DNA from: Maratus speciosus
Lineage: Eukaryota > Arthropoda > Arachnida > Araneae > Salticidae
NCBI GenBank assembly: GCA_963932465.1
Contig: OZ010795.1
Span: 476,584,806 to 476,648,805, forward strand
Length of the DNA stretch: 64,000 nt
Reading direction: 5' to 3'
Shown: in pieces, positions 24,718 through 36,005 of the stretch
Layout of the letters: each line of letters opens with the position of its first letter
Position numbering within the stretch: position 1 is the first letter of the stretch
Translations under genes and position numbers: made by a program
The notes under the pieces: generated by a model
The model's input: the letters and a program-made list of their open reading frames with translations, nothing else
What the model was told of the DNA's origin: nothing
Databases searched by the model: none

Positions 24718-25748
24718 CAGTATGACTTCAAAAATCCGGCATTCAGAAATCCGGCAACTTCAAAAATCCGGCATCAAAACCATCTGTTCCGTTCCTTTTT
24801 CTTTTACATTTTCAAGTTATGGGAGAAGAAAAATAGCAATACTTTATGAATTAAAAACTTCAAAATCGAAAATAAAAATGCAAAAAAAAGAACATTTCAC
24901 TTTTATTTTCTATTTGTCAGAGGCGAATATTTTCTGAACAAATTTTCTGGGCATATCTGTTGCTTATCAACGGTAACAACTTTGGCAAATGCATGGCACA
25001 ATATATGGCCGGAACGAATTTTCGGCAACGGCGAAATCAATGATGAGGAAGAATTTTGAGGCTTTGAAATTTCCGTGAAAAGACCGCAATTTATGAACTG
25101 ATTGAACACGCAAAATCTGAAAATGCATTAAGTGTCGAAAATAAGGATATAGATGATTGGCTAAGCATTGACAAAAATGCATCAACAACGAACTTTTTAA
25201 CGGACAGCCAGATCACTGACGTTGTGCTAAATAGAATCCCCGTTAATGCTAGTAGCAGCTCAGAAGACGAGGATGAGCAACCGGCAGAAGAAATGATGTC
25301 ACTAGAAAAATGCACAAATGTGATTAAAGAATTTATATATGTTTTAGAGAAACAAGATTGTATTTTCGGATAGACATTCTTAATTTGCATTAAAAAAAAT
25401 TAATAAATTGTTAAAGAACGGCCAAAAAAATTGAAGCAAACAAGGTTGACATCGATGTTTCCGAAATTATAACAGAAAAAATTATTTTACTCTTTGTTAT
25501 ATTTTTTTTTTCTGTAACATAGAAAATATCAATTAAAGTAAGTTTTTTTTATATATATAATTTTCTCTTTTTCTTACATAGATATCACTTAATAATGAAT
25601 TAAATTATGGCTAACGGCACTATTAAGAATATAGAACTACTTTCGATATTCCTAGTTGCTACTTTTGATATTCCTTAAAAAATCCGGAATTTTCAAAAAT
25701 CCGGCATAGTCTCGGTCTCAATGATGCCGTATTTTTGAAGTTATACTG
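24718..25748 (+). mobile_element. Tigger/pogo element, internally deleted, nested in copy A
   Basis: Ends CAGTATGACTTCAAAAATCC (left) and CAGTATAACTTCAAAAATAC (inward from the right), flanked by TA on both sides (24716-24717, 25749-25750). Extra copies of AAAAATCCGGCA occur just inside both ends. The CAGTATnACTTC start is typical of pogo/Tigger. Copy B of the host element shows the uninterrupted target (TTTTATATACATCG near 51610). Only the C-terminal coding part remains. Confidence 0.9.
24903..25373 (+). pseudogene. Tigger/pogo transposase, C-terminal fragment
   Basis: Plus-strand coding in two frames. The first piece has ...TVTTLANAWHNIWPERIFG and ends at a stop near 25056; it matches the family pattern of an A-W-x-x-I/V motif before an acidic hinge. 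The second piece (about 25097-25370) reads YELIEHAKSENALSVENKDI, a DDWLSID motif, LTDSQITDVVLN, then a Ser/Glu/Asp-rich tract, and ends at TAG (25371-25373). The DxxDWL...LTDxxI arrangement is characteristic of the C-terminal end of pogo-type DDE transposases. The HTH and DDE core are deleted, so it cannot be active. Confidence 0.75.
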
Positions 25749-25865
25749 TATACATCATTTAAAAGTAAACTTTATTTCTAATCGTTTGGTTTTCTAACTT
25801 TTCCTCTATAATAATTTGTTACAAAGTTAGTAGGCGGTGTTTACTTTTTTTTTCCCATGACTGTA

Positions 25866-27140
25866 GCGTACATATAGGCAAAAAGACTGCACGAGCTACC
25901 GGATCCCCTCCAATGGGACAGCCTAACGGAGCCAGTTTTTACCCGGTGGAGTACAGTAGGAAGTGAAATCTCATATCACTACAACGATAAGTTCGTCTTC
26001 CATTTCGTCCCCGAAATTTATTTCTAGGTGTAACTTGTTTCACTGTAGCGCCCCATGTTTGTGCTCCCTTTATACAAAATTTAATAAAGTTCTTCCATTT
26101 TTGACAAGTCCACACTATCTTATAGGCATATAAAAATCCAGGTAATTCCCTCCCCTAGCATGAAAAATGGGTGTGATGTGCAGGATCCAGGCCACAAAGA
26201 AATACATGCTAAGTAACCGGAAAAACAAAGTGACCATCACTGTAATAGGCCTTGTCAACAGGACCGCCTATAGACGCGCGTCAGGTTCCTCGCAGCTAAT
26301 GGCGACGATCAGGTGGTTATGTGCCCCGATTCCAGGTACATACCCGTTCAGCTGGGGGTTGGGGGGGGGGGGGGCAACCGGCACGTAGGGGCCTGGTCAT
26401 CGGTTAGTAGGGAAGAATTATCATAATTATTGGATGAGTAGTACGCTTTCAGTATTTAAAAGCTTTAACATTAATGACAAATAGGAAATGATTGGGTAAA
26501 AGAAATTGTTCTCATTAAAAGGGGATGCTACTTAAGCGAAAACGCTTACGCGGTCCGATATATGTCGTTCTTGCAAGATTTAAATGCAATTACCAAAGAC
26601 GATAGTTCTTTAATATTTATCTTGCTTAAATACATTTATTTGACTTTTCATGACCGAAAAACCTATGAAACTTTATGTTTTTTTGTCTTTCTTTAAACTT
26701 ACCCTTTAGTAATTTATTTTAGACATCTTTTCCTCTCTTTTTGTGCAGTCGATCTTTAAATTTGTTTTCGGAATAAATTGTGTTATGAGAGAAAATTTTG
26801 AAAACATTATGCTCGTAGTAAAAATAACTTATAAATAAATAACTTTTTCGTTTGAAAATTCTTATTCTTATAAAATAAATAATTTGGTAAATTCTAAAAG
26901 CAAATTCATATTTTTAATTTTCTGTTCTCAAAAATGAAAAAAATGTCGAAAACTATTTATTCCTTTAGAAGATATATCAAATTCTAGAAATAGCTTTAAA
27001 ATTCATTTTTTTAACTTTAAAAATTTCATTAATTTTTAAAATTAGCTTTGAAAAGTAAAGTTTCAAGAACTAAAATGATTAAAATACATCTATGCAAATA
27101 AAAGAAAGTTTCGCTCTGTCTGTGTGTGTGCCTGTCTGTC
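25866..27140. other. mixed spacer with two higher-complexity patches
   Basis: Patches at about 25885-26030 and 26130-26400 are less AT-rich and may be old element pieces or host sequence; the second ends in a G17-like homopolymer near 26357. A 73-codon plus-strand frame at 26167-26388 has no family resemblance. A (TGTC/TG)n-like run precedes 27140. Confidence 0.4.
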
Positions 27141-27149
27141 GACAATATC

Positions 27150-27545
27150 TAACAAGGAGAGGACCAACCTTGTTAATCACAGATTTTGATTATTTTAATA
27201 TATGTTGTAGGGTAGAGACCCCTTAGTGTCAGGTTCAACGGATTTTATCCAACGCTCCTTATTTCTTGAGAAACCAGGGGGTCTAATAGTCGTACACAAC
27301 TTAAATACTTACTTTGGTGCCAAAATGATAGGTTAGTCGTAGCTCAGTTGGTATAGCGTTGGCCGGCTGATCCGTGGGTTCCGGGTTCGATACCTGAATG
27401 CGCTGCGTTTTCTTTTTCTCCTTTTTTGTTTTATAGATATATTTGTAATTATAATTTAATAGTTTCAATTAAAAATTTTATTATCATACATTAATTATAT
27501 TGTTAACAAACTTAAATTTATCTTTTTTTTATTTTAAAACTATTA
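27150..27545 (+). repeat. left arm of large inverted repeat with tRNA-like box
   Basis: From AACAAGGAGAGGACCAACC onward this ~395-bp arm pairs with the reverse complement of 28020-28397. The outer ~260 bp match closely, including TAGGGTAGAGACCCCTTAG, CTTACTTTGGTG and the tRNA-like segment; the inner AT-rich ~130 bp match more loosely. The spacer between the arms is ~475 bp. Either a foldback/long-TIR transposon or two SINE-like copies inserted head to head would give this. No clear target duplication was found. Confidence 0.8.
27332..27402 (+). other. tRNA-like pol III promoter (A and B boxes)
   Basis: A box TAGCTCAGTTGG (27340-27351) and B box GGTTCGATACC (27384-27394) match the tRNA consensus, with normal tRNA spacing. 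The sequences that should form the acceptor stem do not pair, so this is a tRNA-derived segment, not a functional tRNA gene. Confidence 0.75.
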
Positions 27546-28019
27546 TTTTTCATCCTTTAAAGAGGTTAAAAAAGAAATTAGATCTATTATTGAAGGATTA
27601 AACTTCGAAAATCGTGACAAAATCTGTAGTGGCGTCATCTAGGTATGATAAAATAAAAGAATATGCAAATAAAATAAAAATAAAAGCCGGTAGAAGATAA
27701 GGGAGAAAGCAAAATAATTGAAAGCGCAAGCATACGTATTACAAATTTAAAAATCTTTAATATGCAGAAAATCGGTTGTAATTTAACTCTAATGCTAATT
27801 TTTAATATAATGCTTGTTACTTTAAAAACTGAATAATAGTATTGTCGCATTGACTTCCTTTGTTAAAGCAATGCGTAAATGATGTTTCTTTAAACTCACG
27901 AGTTGACACAATTGCTCAATATCATTGCATCGATAAAAGATATATGAAATACATTTTAAATGTGATTAAAAAAATTAACAGTTTTATGATGTTTTATTAC
28001 AACTAATTAGTTAAAAGTA

Positions 28020-28397
28020 AAAAATTAAATAGGTTAAAATTATAATTGATATGTAATATTATAAATTTTAATTGACAATCAGATTATTAAGTTATACTTA
28101 CAAGTATATTTATAAAACAAAAAAATGAGAAAAAAAAACGCAGCGCATTCAGGTATCGAACCTGGAACCTACCGATCAGCCGGCAAACGCCATACCAACT
28201 AAGCTGCGACCAACTGATCACTTTGACACCAAAGTAAGTATTTAAGTTGTGTACGACTTTTAGACCCCCTAGTTTCTCAAGAACTAAGGAGCGTTGTATA
28301 AAATCCGTTGAACTTGACACTAAGGGGTCTCTACCCTACAACATATATTAAAATAATCAGAATCTGTGATTAACAAGGTTGGCCCTCTCCTTGTAAG
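28020..28397 (-). repeat. right arm of large inverted repeat
   Basis: Reverse-complement partner of 27150-27545. It contains the same tRNA-like piece, pointing toward the left arm (B box 28152-28162, A box 28195-28206). The B box is intact; the A box has C for T at its first base. Confidence 0.8.
28144..28214 (-). other. tRNA-like pol III promoter, convergent copy
   Basis: On the minus strand the order is CAGCTTAGTTGG (A) then GGTTCGATACC (B). It faces the plus-strand copy at 27332-27402, so any pol III transcripts from the two would converge over the spacer. Confidence 0.7.
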
Positions 28398-28400
28398 AAA

Positions 28401-30084
28401 AAATATCGCACATGCACCTGAGACACAGATTTTTCATTTTTTTTTTATAATTAGCCAAGATAGTAACTAAAAAACACATTGAACACATATAAAAAATAAG
28501 CTTTTTTCTGAAAAGGGCACACTGTAGCCGTTCCGGAGGAAACTAGTACTGAAGATCAGAATAGTCGAAAACAGCGTTTTTTTTTTGTTGTTGTTGATGT
28601 TTGTTTGTTTGTTTGTTTGTTTTCCGCGACTTTAGAAGCTCCTCCCATCGGTTGAACAGTTCAGAACACGAAAAAAATAAACTAAATTTACGTACGTTAA
28701 GTTTTCTAACTATGCAATCTGTTTTTAAAAATACGGGCGTTAACTCTTTCAAAAAAATATTTTCGAAACTTTTATTTTCTTATTTTTTTTCTTTCCATCT
28801 TTATTCATTTTTCTCAGTCAGTTTTCCCCCACTCGGCGAACTTATCAACATACGGCAAAATGAAGAATACCCGTTTATCTAGAATACTTTCATTTTTAAA
28901 CTGCTTCAATACGTCGGGGAAAAAATCAATGTTATTAGCTCTTTTTAAAAGATGTTTTTCGAGAGCCGTTTCGGAGTTTTCACCTCTTTCTACAATGTTT
29001 AAAAATCTGCATCCGCACTTCCGAACAAAATTTGAATAAGAAAAAAAAAGCACTTAATCCGCATGCAGTTAGTATTAAAATGATGTCTTTGATTTTAAAA
29101 AAAATGTCATTTTAACCATTTCAAAAAAAAAAAAAAATTTGTTTCCGAAAGTCATTCTCATGATTTTCGTCTTTTTTGGAAATATTTGACCTGTACCACC
29201 CCATTTTAAATCGAAATACGAAAAATAAATTCGTAATTAATAAAAATATATTTAGGTTTAAAATTACGTCTTCAATTAAAAAAAATATTAATATTAACTT
29301 TTTCAAAAAAATTCTTTTCGAAAACTCACTCTGGTCATATTATTTTAATTCGTACTTTAAAATTCCACATTCTGTTCGGTAATCCAAGTACGGATTGACA
29401 AATCATACTAGTTTTACCAAGTGTACATTTATCTTGAAAATGACGTCTTCGACTTTAAAAAAAGATTAATTTTCACCCTTTCGAAAAATGCTTGACTGGA
29501 AGTCATTTTGCGACTTCTCCAGACATTCCAGAATAAAGAAAATAAATATCAATGTCTTAATACGAATTTTTTTGCAATCTTCAGACTCGTAATTTGTGTC
29601 AAACATTTTAAACTATTCGGAATATTCTAAGTACTTCAAAAACCTCAAAATCTGCTCATTCTGCACCTTTTTGCGATCATAACTCCCAACCACCTTTTTT
29701 TTCTGTTTGAATAGCAATGTTTTGACAAAAAAATAGCAATATTTTAACAAAATTATACACAGACAAATTAAATTTGTAACTGGTTAAAGTTTAAAAGTTT
29801 TTTTTATAAAAAAGAAATATCTTTTTAAACGTTAAATCATTAATGCATTTCGTTTGTTATATGTTAATTAGCTCAACTGCTTATAAACATTGTTGTAGGA
29901 ATTTCGTGTCTACACATGCTCTGGGAAACCTTTACATTTTCAATAGTCATATACTTTTTTCGAGTTTTAAAAGAGAAGGAGGGCGCGGCTTTTTATATTA
30001 TTCAGATTTTCTCAGGAACGTTTGGTCAGAATTGTAAGTTAATTATATCTAAATGTAAGAACTTAAATCAGCAATTACAATAAC
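28401..30084. other. spacer with weak repeats of ~150-180 bp
   Basis: Loosely repeating blocks (GTCTTCGACTTTAAAAAAA, then TTTCACC and TTTCGAAAA) near 28745, 28920, 29090, 29270 and 29445 suggest a heavily decayed array. A GTT/GTTT microsatellite lies at 28582-28622. No gene is recognised. Confidence 0.4.
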
Positions 30085-31955
30085 GAGGGCCCTTAGTTCG
30101 CTTGGAAGATTTTTATATAAAATCATACAAATTCAAAAGTGTACGCCACTAAAAATTATTGGTTCCCCAACATTATGTTCGTTTGGAAAGAATTTTATTG
30201 TAAAATATAAATTCATTTAACACTTATTTTAGGTTTATTTGAGGTTATTATTACAGAACCGGAAAACACCGGTCTTTCAGTTAAAAATATAAAAGCAAAA
30301 TAGTCGGGAACATGCGTGGTTTGTCTGGTGTACATTGCCCAAGTCAGTGTCATCCCCACTCTAGATTCGTTTGGATAGATTTTTATTTAAAAGTACAAAA
30401 TATTACAAATTTAAGTGTGCATGCAACCAACGTCAGTGAGACCACCAACATTATGTTCGTTTGGAAAGATTTTTATTGTAAAATATAAATTCATTTAACA
30501 CTGATTTTAGGTTTATTTGAGGTTATTATTACAGAACCGGAAAACGCCGGTCTTTCAGTTAAAAATATAAAAGCAAAATAGTTGTGAGCATGCGTGGTTT
30601 GTCTGGTGTACGTTGCCCAAGTCAGTGTCATCCCCACTCTAGATTCGTTTGGATAGATTTTTATTTAAAAGTACAAAATATTACAAATTTAAGTGTGCAT
30701 GCAACCAACGTCAGTGAGACCACCAACATTATGTTCGTTTGGAAAGTTTTTTATTGTAAAATATAAATTCATTTAACGCTGATTTTAGGTTTATTTGACG
30801 TTATTATTACAAAACTGGAAAACGCCGGTCTTTCAGTTAAAAATATAAAAGCAAAATAGTTGGGAGCATGCGTGGTTTGTCTGGTGTACGTTGCCCAAGT
30901 CAATGTCATCCCCACTCTAGATTCGTTTGGATAGATTTTTATTTAAAAGTACAAAATATTACAAATTTAAGGGTGCATGCAACCAACGTCAGTGAGACCA
31001 CCAACATTATGTTCGTTTGGAAAGATTTTTATTGTAAAATATAAATTCATTTAACACTGATTTTAGGTTTATTTGAGGTTATTATTACAGAACCGGAAAA
31101 TGCCGGTGTTTCAGTTAAAAATATAAAAGCAAAATAGTTGGGAGCATGCGTGGTTTGTCTGGTGTACGTTACCCAAGTGAGTGCCATCCCCACTCTAGAT
31201 TCGTTTGGATAGATTTTTATTTAAAAGTACAAAATATTACAAATTTAAGTGTGCATGCAACCAACATCAGTGAGACCACCAACATTATGTTCGTTTGGAA
31301 AGTTTTTTATTGTAAAATATAAATTCATTTAACACTGATTTTAGGTTTATTTGAGGTTATTATTACAGAACCGGAAAACGCCGGTCTTTCAGTTAAAAAT
31401 ATAAAAGCAAAATAGTTGGGAGCATGCGTGGTTTGTCTGGTGTACGTTGCCCAAGTGAGTACCATCCCCACTCTAGATTCGTTTGGATAGATTTTTATTT
31501 AAAAGTACAAAATATTACAAATTTAAGTGTGCATGCAACCAACGTCAGTGAGACCACCAACATTGTGTTCGTTTGGAAAGATTTTTATTGTAAAATATAA
31601 ATTCATTTAACACTGATTTTAGGTTTATTTGAGTTTATTATTACAGAACGGGAAAACGCCGGTCTTACAGTTAAAAATATAAAAGCAAAATAGTTGGGAG
31701 CATGCGTGGTTTGTCTGGTGTACGTTGTCCAAGTGAGTGCCATCCCCACTCTAGATTCGTTTGGATAGATATTTATTTAAAAGTACAAAATATTACAAAT
31801 TTAAGTGTGCATGCAACCAACGTCAGTTAGGTCACCAACATTAGGTTCACATGGCAAGATTTTCGTCAAAAAATATGAAATCGTTCCACACTGATTTAAG
31901 ATATATATAAGGTTATTATCATGAGCTATGTAGATATACTAAGCGGGTCAGCTAG
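30085..31955 (+). mobile_element. 278-bp tandem array ending in a Helitron-like 3' tail
   Basis: The marker CCAACATTATG recurs at 30167, 30445, 30723, 31001, 31279, 31557 and 31835, a constant 278-bp step with no indel. Six complete monomers are nearly identical; the flanking partial ones (30085-30166 and 31835-31955) are diverged. The right end reads ACTAAGCGGGTCAGCTAGT and stops at CTAG|T (31952-31956), resembling a Helitron CTRRT terminus with a weak stem. No 5' end was identified. Non-coding; short frames inside are by-products of the repeat. Confidence 0.8.
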
Positions 31956-33640
31956 TTTATAAATGAAAAATAAATAAAATTTTGTTTCTTGTCCATCTTA
32001 ACAATGGGAAAAAATTTTGTTCAACGTTTTTCAGTCTTTCTGCAGACTTATATTCTGTACATCATTTTTCTGCTTTTTAATTTTTCATATTTAATTTTCT
32101 ATAAAAAATCGCCTTTCAAAAATAAACATGTATTTTAAGAACTAAAATGATTAAAAGTCATTTACAAATAAAACAAAAATTGTATCCTTGTTCGCTTTCA
32201 ATATGAGAAAGAAACTTTGTAAAATGTTTTTCAGTCTTCCTTTAAATTCGTTTATAGATAGATACCTTTAAATTCTTCAGTATCTTTTAGCTAATAACCG
32301 TATTGATGAATTCCTGTGTTTTTGAATATTTACAAGTGCTATCGACGGTTCATTTCTTGAAACTGTGACGTATAATGTTCGTCTTATTAATTGCTTCATA
32401 TGTTTAGACAGATTACATTTATGTCTATAGGCGGAAATTGCTAAAAGTGCATTTCAACTATGTTTTCCGTTTTTTAACTCAATTAATTTTTTGCAGACAA
32501 TGTAGCATTTATATAGATCACGTACAGCTGTACAAAATAATTCAACTGTTTTTATGACAATGGTCGTCAATTGCTGAAAGTAAATTTTTTAATGTATTGA
32601 TTTTTAAACAATTTATTTACATATCTTCTTTCCCCTTATTTAACGACGAAGTTCCTTTGCAGTTTTTTGATGTGTTGGAAAGTGTTTCATACTCCATGCT
32701 TGTTGCATATCATTTATTTCTTGTTTGGATTTGAAACTTTATATATATATATATATATAAGAAAAAAAAGAAAAACTTTAAAAGTATGAAATATGGATAA
32801 TTTTTTATAGTACTTCTGCATAAAAACTTTTCCAAAAAATAAAAACAATATTTTTATTCATTTTCTGAAAATGTACTTTTATTTTAGTAAATAGTCTGTT
32901 TAGTAATATATCTATTTACAAGCAATTTAATGAAAGGCAGATAAATATTTTACTTTTCCGCCAGTATTACCCCTTCAATAAGTAGACTGATATGATGTAA
33001 GCTGGAATTTCATAAAATACAAAATATTCCGTCGTGACATTTCAATGCGAGTTCAAAGGAAAGATACACGCCTTAGGATACAGAAACGTAATTTAGAATT
33101 TTGAGGGAATATGTTATTTCAGTACCATATCATTATGGTATTCATTTTCGGTGCTAATTAGATGAATATTTCCTCAAGAATGCTAGAATAAGTTTTTAAA
33201 TGTTAATTACATATAATTAGAAATGATAGTGACTGCACTAGAAGAGTATGAATGGAGAGCTTTTAAAGAATTAACAAAACTAATCAATACAATAAATTGT
33301 CCATTCAAACAAAAAGGTGTTTTTTAAGGTCACATTGGGATAAATATTAGGAAATGTAGAAAATGTAGAAAATGTACTAATATTTTTATTCATATGTATA
33401 TTAAAGTGTTAAGTAAATTATTCAATGCATTTCTGACAAAATAATTTTAATATTTAACTTTCATTTTTTTAAATTATTTAAATAAGAATATGGCATTACG
33501 AAAAATCAGAGTGGAAAGCTATGGAAGCATTTATAAAATTAATCTGTTCTGTTGTTATTAGTACACCAGTTAAAAAAAATCTACTAAAATATTAACCTAC
33601 ACCTTTTCTTTAAAATAATTCTTTTATATATGAGTACAAG
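31956..33640. other. AT-rich spacer, no gene recognised
   Basis: Contains a (TA)n run at about 32738-32759. The segment AAGAACTAAAATGATTAAAA at ~32138 also occurs at ~27066, so a minor dispersed repeat is present. Confidence 0.5.
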
Positions 33641-33829
33641 ATAGTGTTGCCAGGTGTCCTGCGAAAATCGGGGCTTCACATGATCTGGATACCACTGATT
33701 TCTTACAGTTTATTTCGACATCTTTGATCGCAGATAACGTTTCATTAGATAAGGCGAAGAAAATTTCTTTAAATTACTGGTATCCAGTGCGTTCAGAGAC
33801 CCTATTTACGATGAACACCTGGTAACATA
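33641..33829. mobile_element. hAT-type MITE, 189 bp
   Basis: Inverted ends ATAGTGTTGCCAGGTGTCC (left) and TATGTTACCAGGTGTTC (inward from the right). An 8-bp target duplication with one mismatch flanks it: AGTACAAG (33633-33640) and AGTACAAA (33830-33837). An 8-bp duplication and TAGnGTTGCC-type ends are hallmarks of the hAT superfamily. Confidence 0.75.
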
Positions 33830-34397
33830 AGTACAAAACGTGTTCATATACAAATAATCACACATACTTAAACATAATCTTGTCGATAAATGTGATTATT
33901 ATTTCGTTTTTCTCTGTTTTACGCATGATAAATATTGTGCTAAATTGTTTAATAAACATTAATATGCAATTCAGAAATATTTTGTACGAATAGTTTAACG
34001 AATAACATTTACGCATGTAAATAATGAATATCATAAAATTTTAATCAAAAGTATGACGCTCTAATAGCGGCGTATACTTAAGCAAGATTAAAAACATATA
34101 ATCAATGAACATATAATCAACATAAATTTAACAGACATGTATAAGCTCTGAAATTATCAGAATATAAAAGGATGCCGTAAGTAGAAAATCGTAGTCAAAT
34201 AACTCTTAGCATGCGACTATTAGCCGCCAAGAAATTATCGCTTTTGATAAATTAAAAAAAATAATTTGATTGTATAATTCGTATTTTCCATATGCAAAAT
34301 GCTCTTTTAATGTAACTGGGCAATGTAAAAAAATTATTGCATATAAAAAAATATTAGTTGTCAATAAAAAAAAAAATGTTTTCACCTACATTCTTTA

Positions 34398-34427
34398 ACC
34401 CGGGAAGCCCGGGTACGATCCCCTAGT
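34398..34427 (+). mobile_element. Helitron-like 3' terminus
   Basis: A perfect 7-bp stem, ACCCGGG AAG CCCGGGT (34398-34414), is followed 9 nt later by CTAG and T (34423-34427). Hairpin plus CTRR|T defines Helitron 3' ends. The preceding TTTTCACCTACATTCTTTAA is shared with the decayed terminus at ~14400. The extent of the element upstream is unknown. Confidence 0.65.
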
Positions 34428-34800
34428 ATTAATAATAGCGGCAATAACACATAACAACAATAGCATAATCTAAGAAAATATCACAGATTGTTTACTTATT
34501 GACGTGGAAAATAATGGTTGAGGATAAAAATAATACGTAGCAACTAAATAATTTTCTTATTTTTTAGTTATATAAGAAAGTATTTTTGCCAGTCGAAACA
34601 TAAAAAAAAATAATAATAATAATTCCAAAGTCCAAATAAATTTAACTCTAAATATTTAGAAAGTCGACTCTCAACCAGTAGTTCCTTACAATAATTTATG
34701 TCTCTGATACTTTTGATGAACAGGCGTGCATTTGATAAACCTAGAATACTAAAATTTAGAAAATAAATAGGAATAAAAGATAATTTGTTTATATACTTAA

Positions 34801-35172
34801 TTTTCATTGTTACCGCAATTATTACAAAATCAATCACATCACAATTATAAAATTTCTATGTTTATATAATTATAATAATATTATCAATTCTTACTATTTT
34901 TGTAAACAATTGGTAAAGAAAATGGAATAAATATAGTATATTTTGATATAAACTTGATATAGAATTAAAAACATTTAAATTTATTTTTCATTGTTACCGC
35001 AATTATTACAAAATCAATCACATCACAATTATAAAATTTCTATGTTTATATAATTATAATAATATTATCAATTCTTACTATTTTTGTAAACAATTGGTAA
35101 AGAAAATGGAATAAATATAGTATATTTTGATATAAACTTGATATAGAATTAAAAACATTTAAATTTATTTTT
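34801..35172. repeat. 184-bp near-perfect tandem duplication
   Basis: CATTGTTACCGCAATTATT starts at 34805 and again at 34989, and I saw no difference between the two copies along their whole length. The duplication is therefore recent, or an assembly artefact. It lies just beyond the 3' end of the minus-strand gypsy remnant and could be part of its LTR region. Confidence 0.9.
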
Positions 35173-35343
35173 CAACATCAATTTGAAATTCCTAAAATCA
35201 AATACACATCCTATGCCTGCATAAAGTGTCTACTTAATCTAAAAAAACTCCAAAACAAGTAATATCCTCGTGGGCCCCCAAGGTCATACCTGGTAATGTT
35301 GAAACTTATTGAGAAAGAAAAATAAAATCTAAAGAATTAAAAT

Positions 35344-35719
35344 TTAATCTATGGTTTTTACTTTAGTTTGAGTTTGTGATTGCAATTGTGGTTGTGATGT
35401 TTGTTGTGGTTTTGTTTGCTTTTTGGGTTGCTCATGAAACATTCTGAAATCATCTGGTGAAAAATAGGGTCTTAATTTAGAAACATGTACAATAACTGAA
35501 TTTAGTTCTGTCTTATAATTAAATTTACCTATTTCATAAGTAGAAAGTAGGTTCTAATTTTCTAGTGTTAGGATAATTAAAATTTTCATAAATTACAGAA
35601 TCTTGTATTTTTAATGGGGATTCAACAAAATTTCTATCATATAGTCTTTTACTTTTAAGATAAAATTCATGAGTTCGCGCTTTTGCAATTTTGAGTGCGT
35701 TACTAACGGTGCGTCGCAC
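35344..35719 (-). pseudogene. gypsy integrase, C-terminal part of pol
   Basis: Minus strand. The upstream frame has ALKIAKARTHEFYLKSKRLY followed by DRN, the helix before the chromo-like/GPY region of gypsy integrases. After a frame change the tail carries VIVHVSKLRPYF, then a Gln/Pro/Thr-rich end, and stops at 35344-35346. The VHVSxLKPYF-type string is a well-known end of gypsy polyproteins. The zinc-binding and DDE catalytic domains are missing. Confidence 0.75.
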
Positions 35720-36005
35720 AAAATTATTATCCTCCCGTAAAACTTAATTAAATTTAAAATATCGCGAAAATTTTGAGAAGTTATGAACTGTCCATAATCA
35801 AGCTGCACAGTAAAATCATTTTTATCATTCTCAAAAAAGTCCTGAGTAGTCATATAATTTTCACAACTAAATAGTAATTCGATATCATTCTTACATAAAT
35901 TCAAAGTTTCAATACTATCATTAGTTGTTACTACATTATCATCATTTTATAAATCTCAATTTCTCATCACAATCAACTGTTACCGAATCATTCTCTTGTT
36001 GTACT

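Larger units (their letters stand above)
23714..25863 (+). mobile_element. mariner-type TIR element, copy A, with nested Tigger
   Basis: The ends read CAGTCGTGGGGGAAAAAAGT and, inward from the right, CAGTCATGGGAAAAAAAAAG, each followed by AAACACC and CTACTAACT, so the inverted repeats extend ~100 bp imperfectly. The right side has TA (25864-25865); the left flank is decayed. Subtracting the nested element and its TA gives ~1117 bp, close to the 1120 bp of copy B (50608-51727), which aligns in reverse orientation over the whole length. The CAGTC start and TA target fit Tc1/mariner. No transposase is recognisable, so it is probably non-autonomous. Confidence 0.8.

Noticed and set aside
26167..26388. 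73-codon frame ending in a Gly run as a small protein
   Set aside because: The Gly run comes from a G homopolymer; no family resemblance and no flanking gene structure.
27332..27402. Functional tRNA gene
   Set aside because: A and B boxes are good, but the acceptor-stem halves do not pair, and the segment is part of a larger repeated element.
30584..30766. 60-codon frame within the 278-bp array
   Set aside because: The same sequence recurs in every monomer with disrupting changes; it is a by-product of the repeat.
27089..31955. One 4.9-kb Helitron from TCTATGCAAATAAAAG to CTAGT
   Set aside because: The proposed 5' start continues homologous sequence shared with ~32138, so it is not a boundary.
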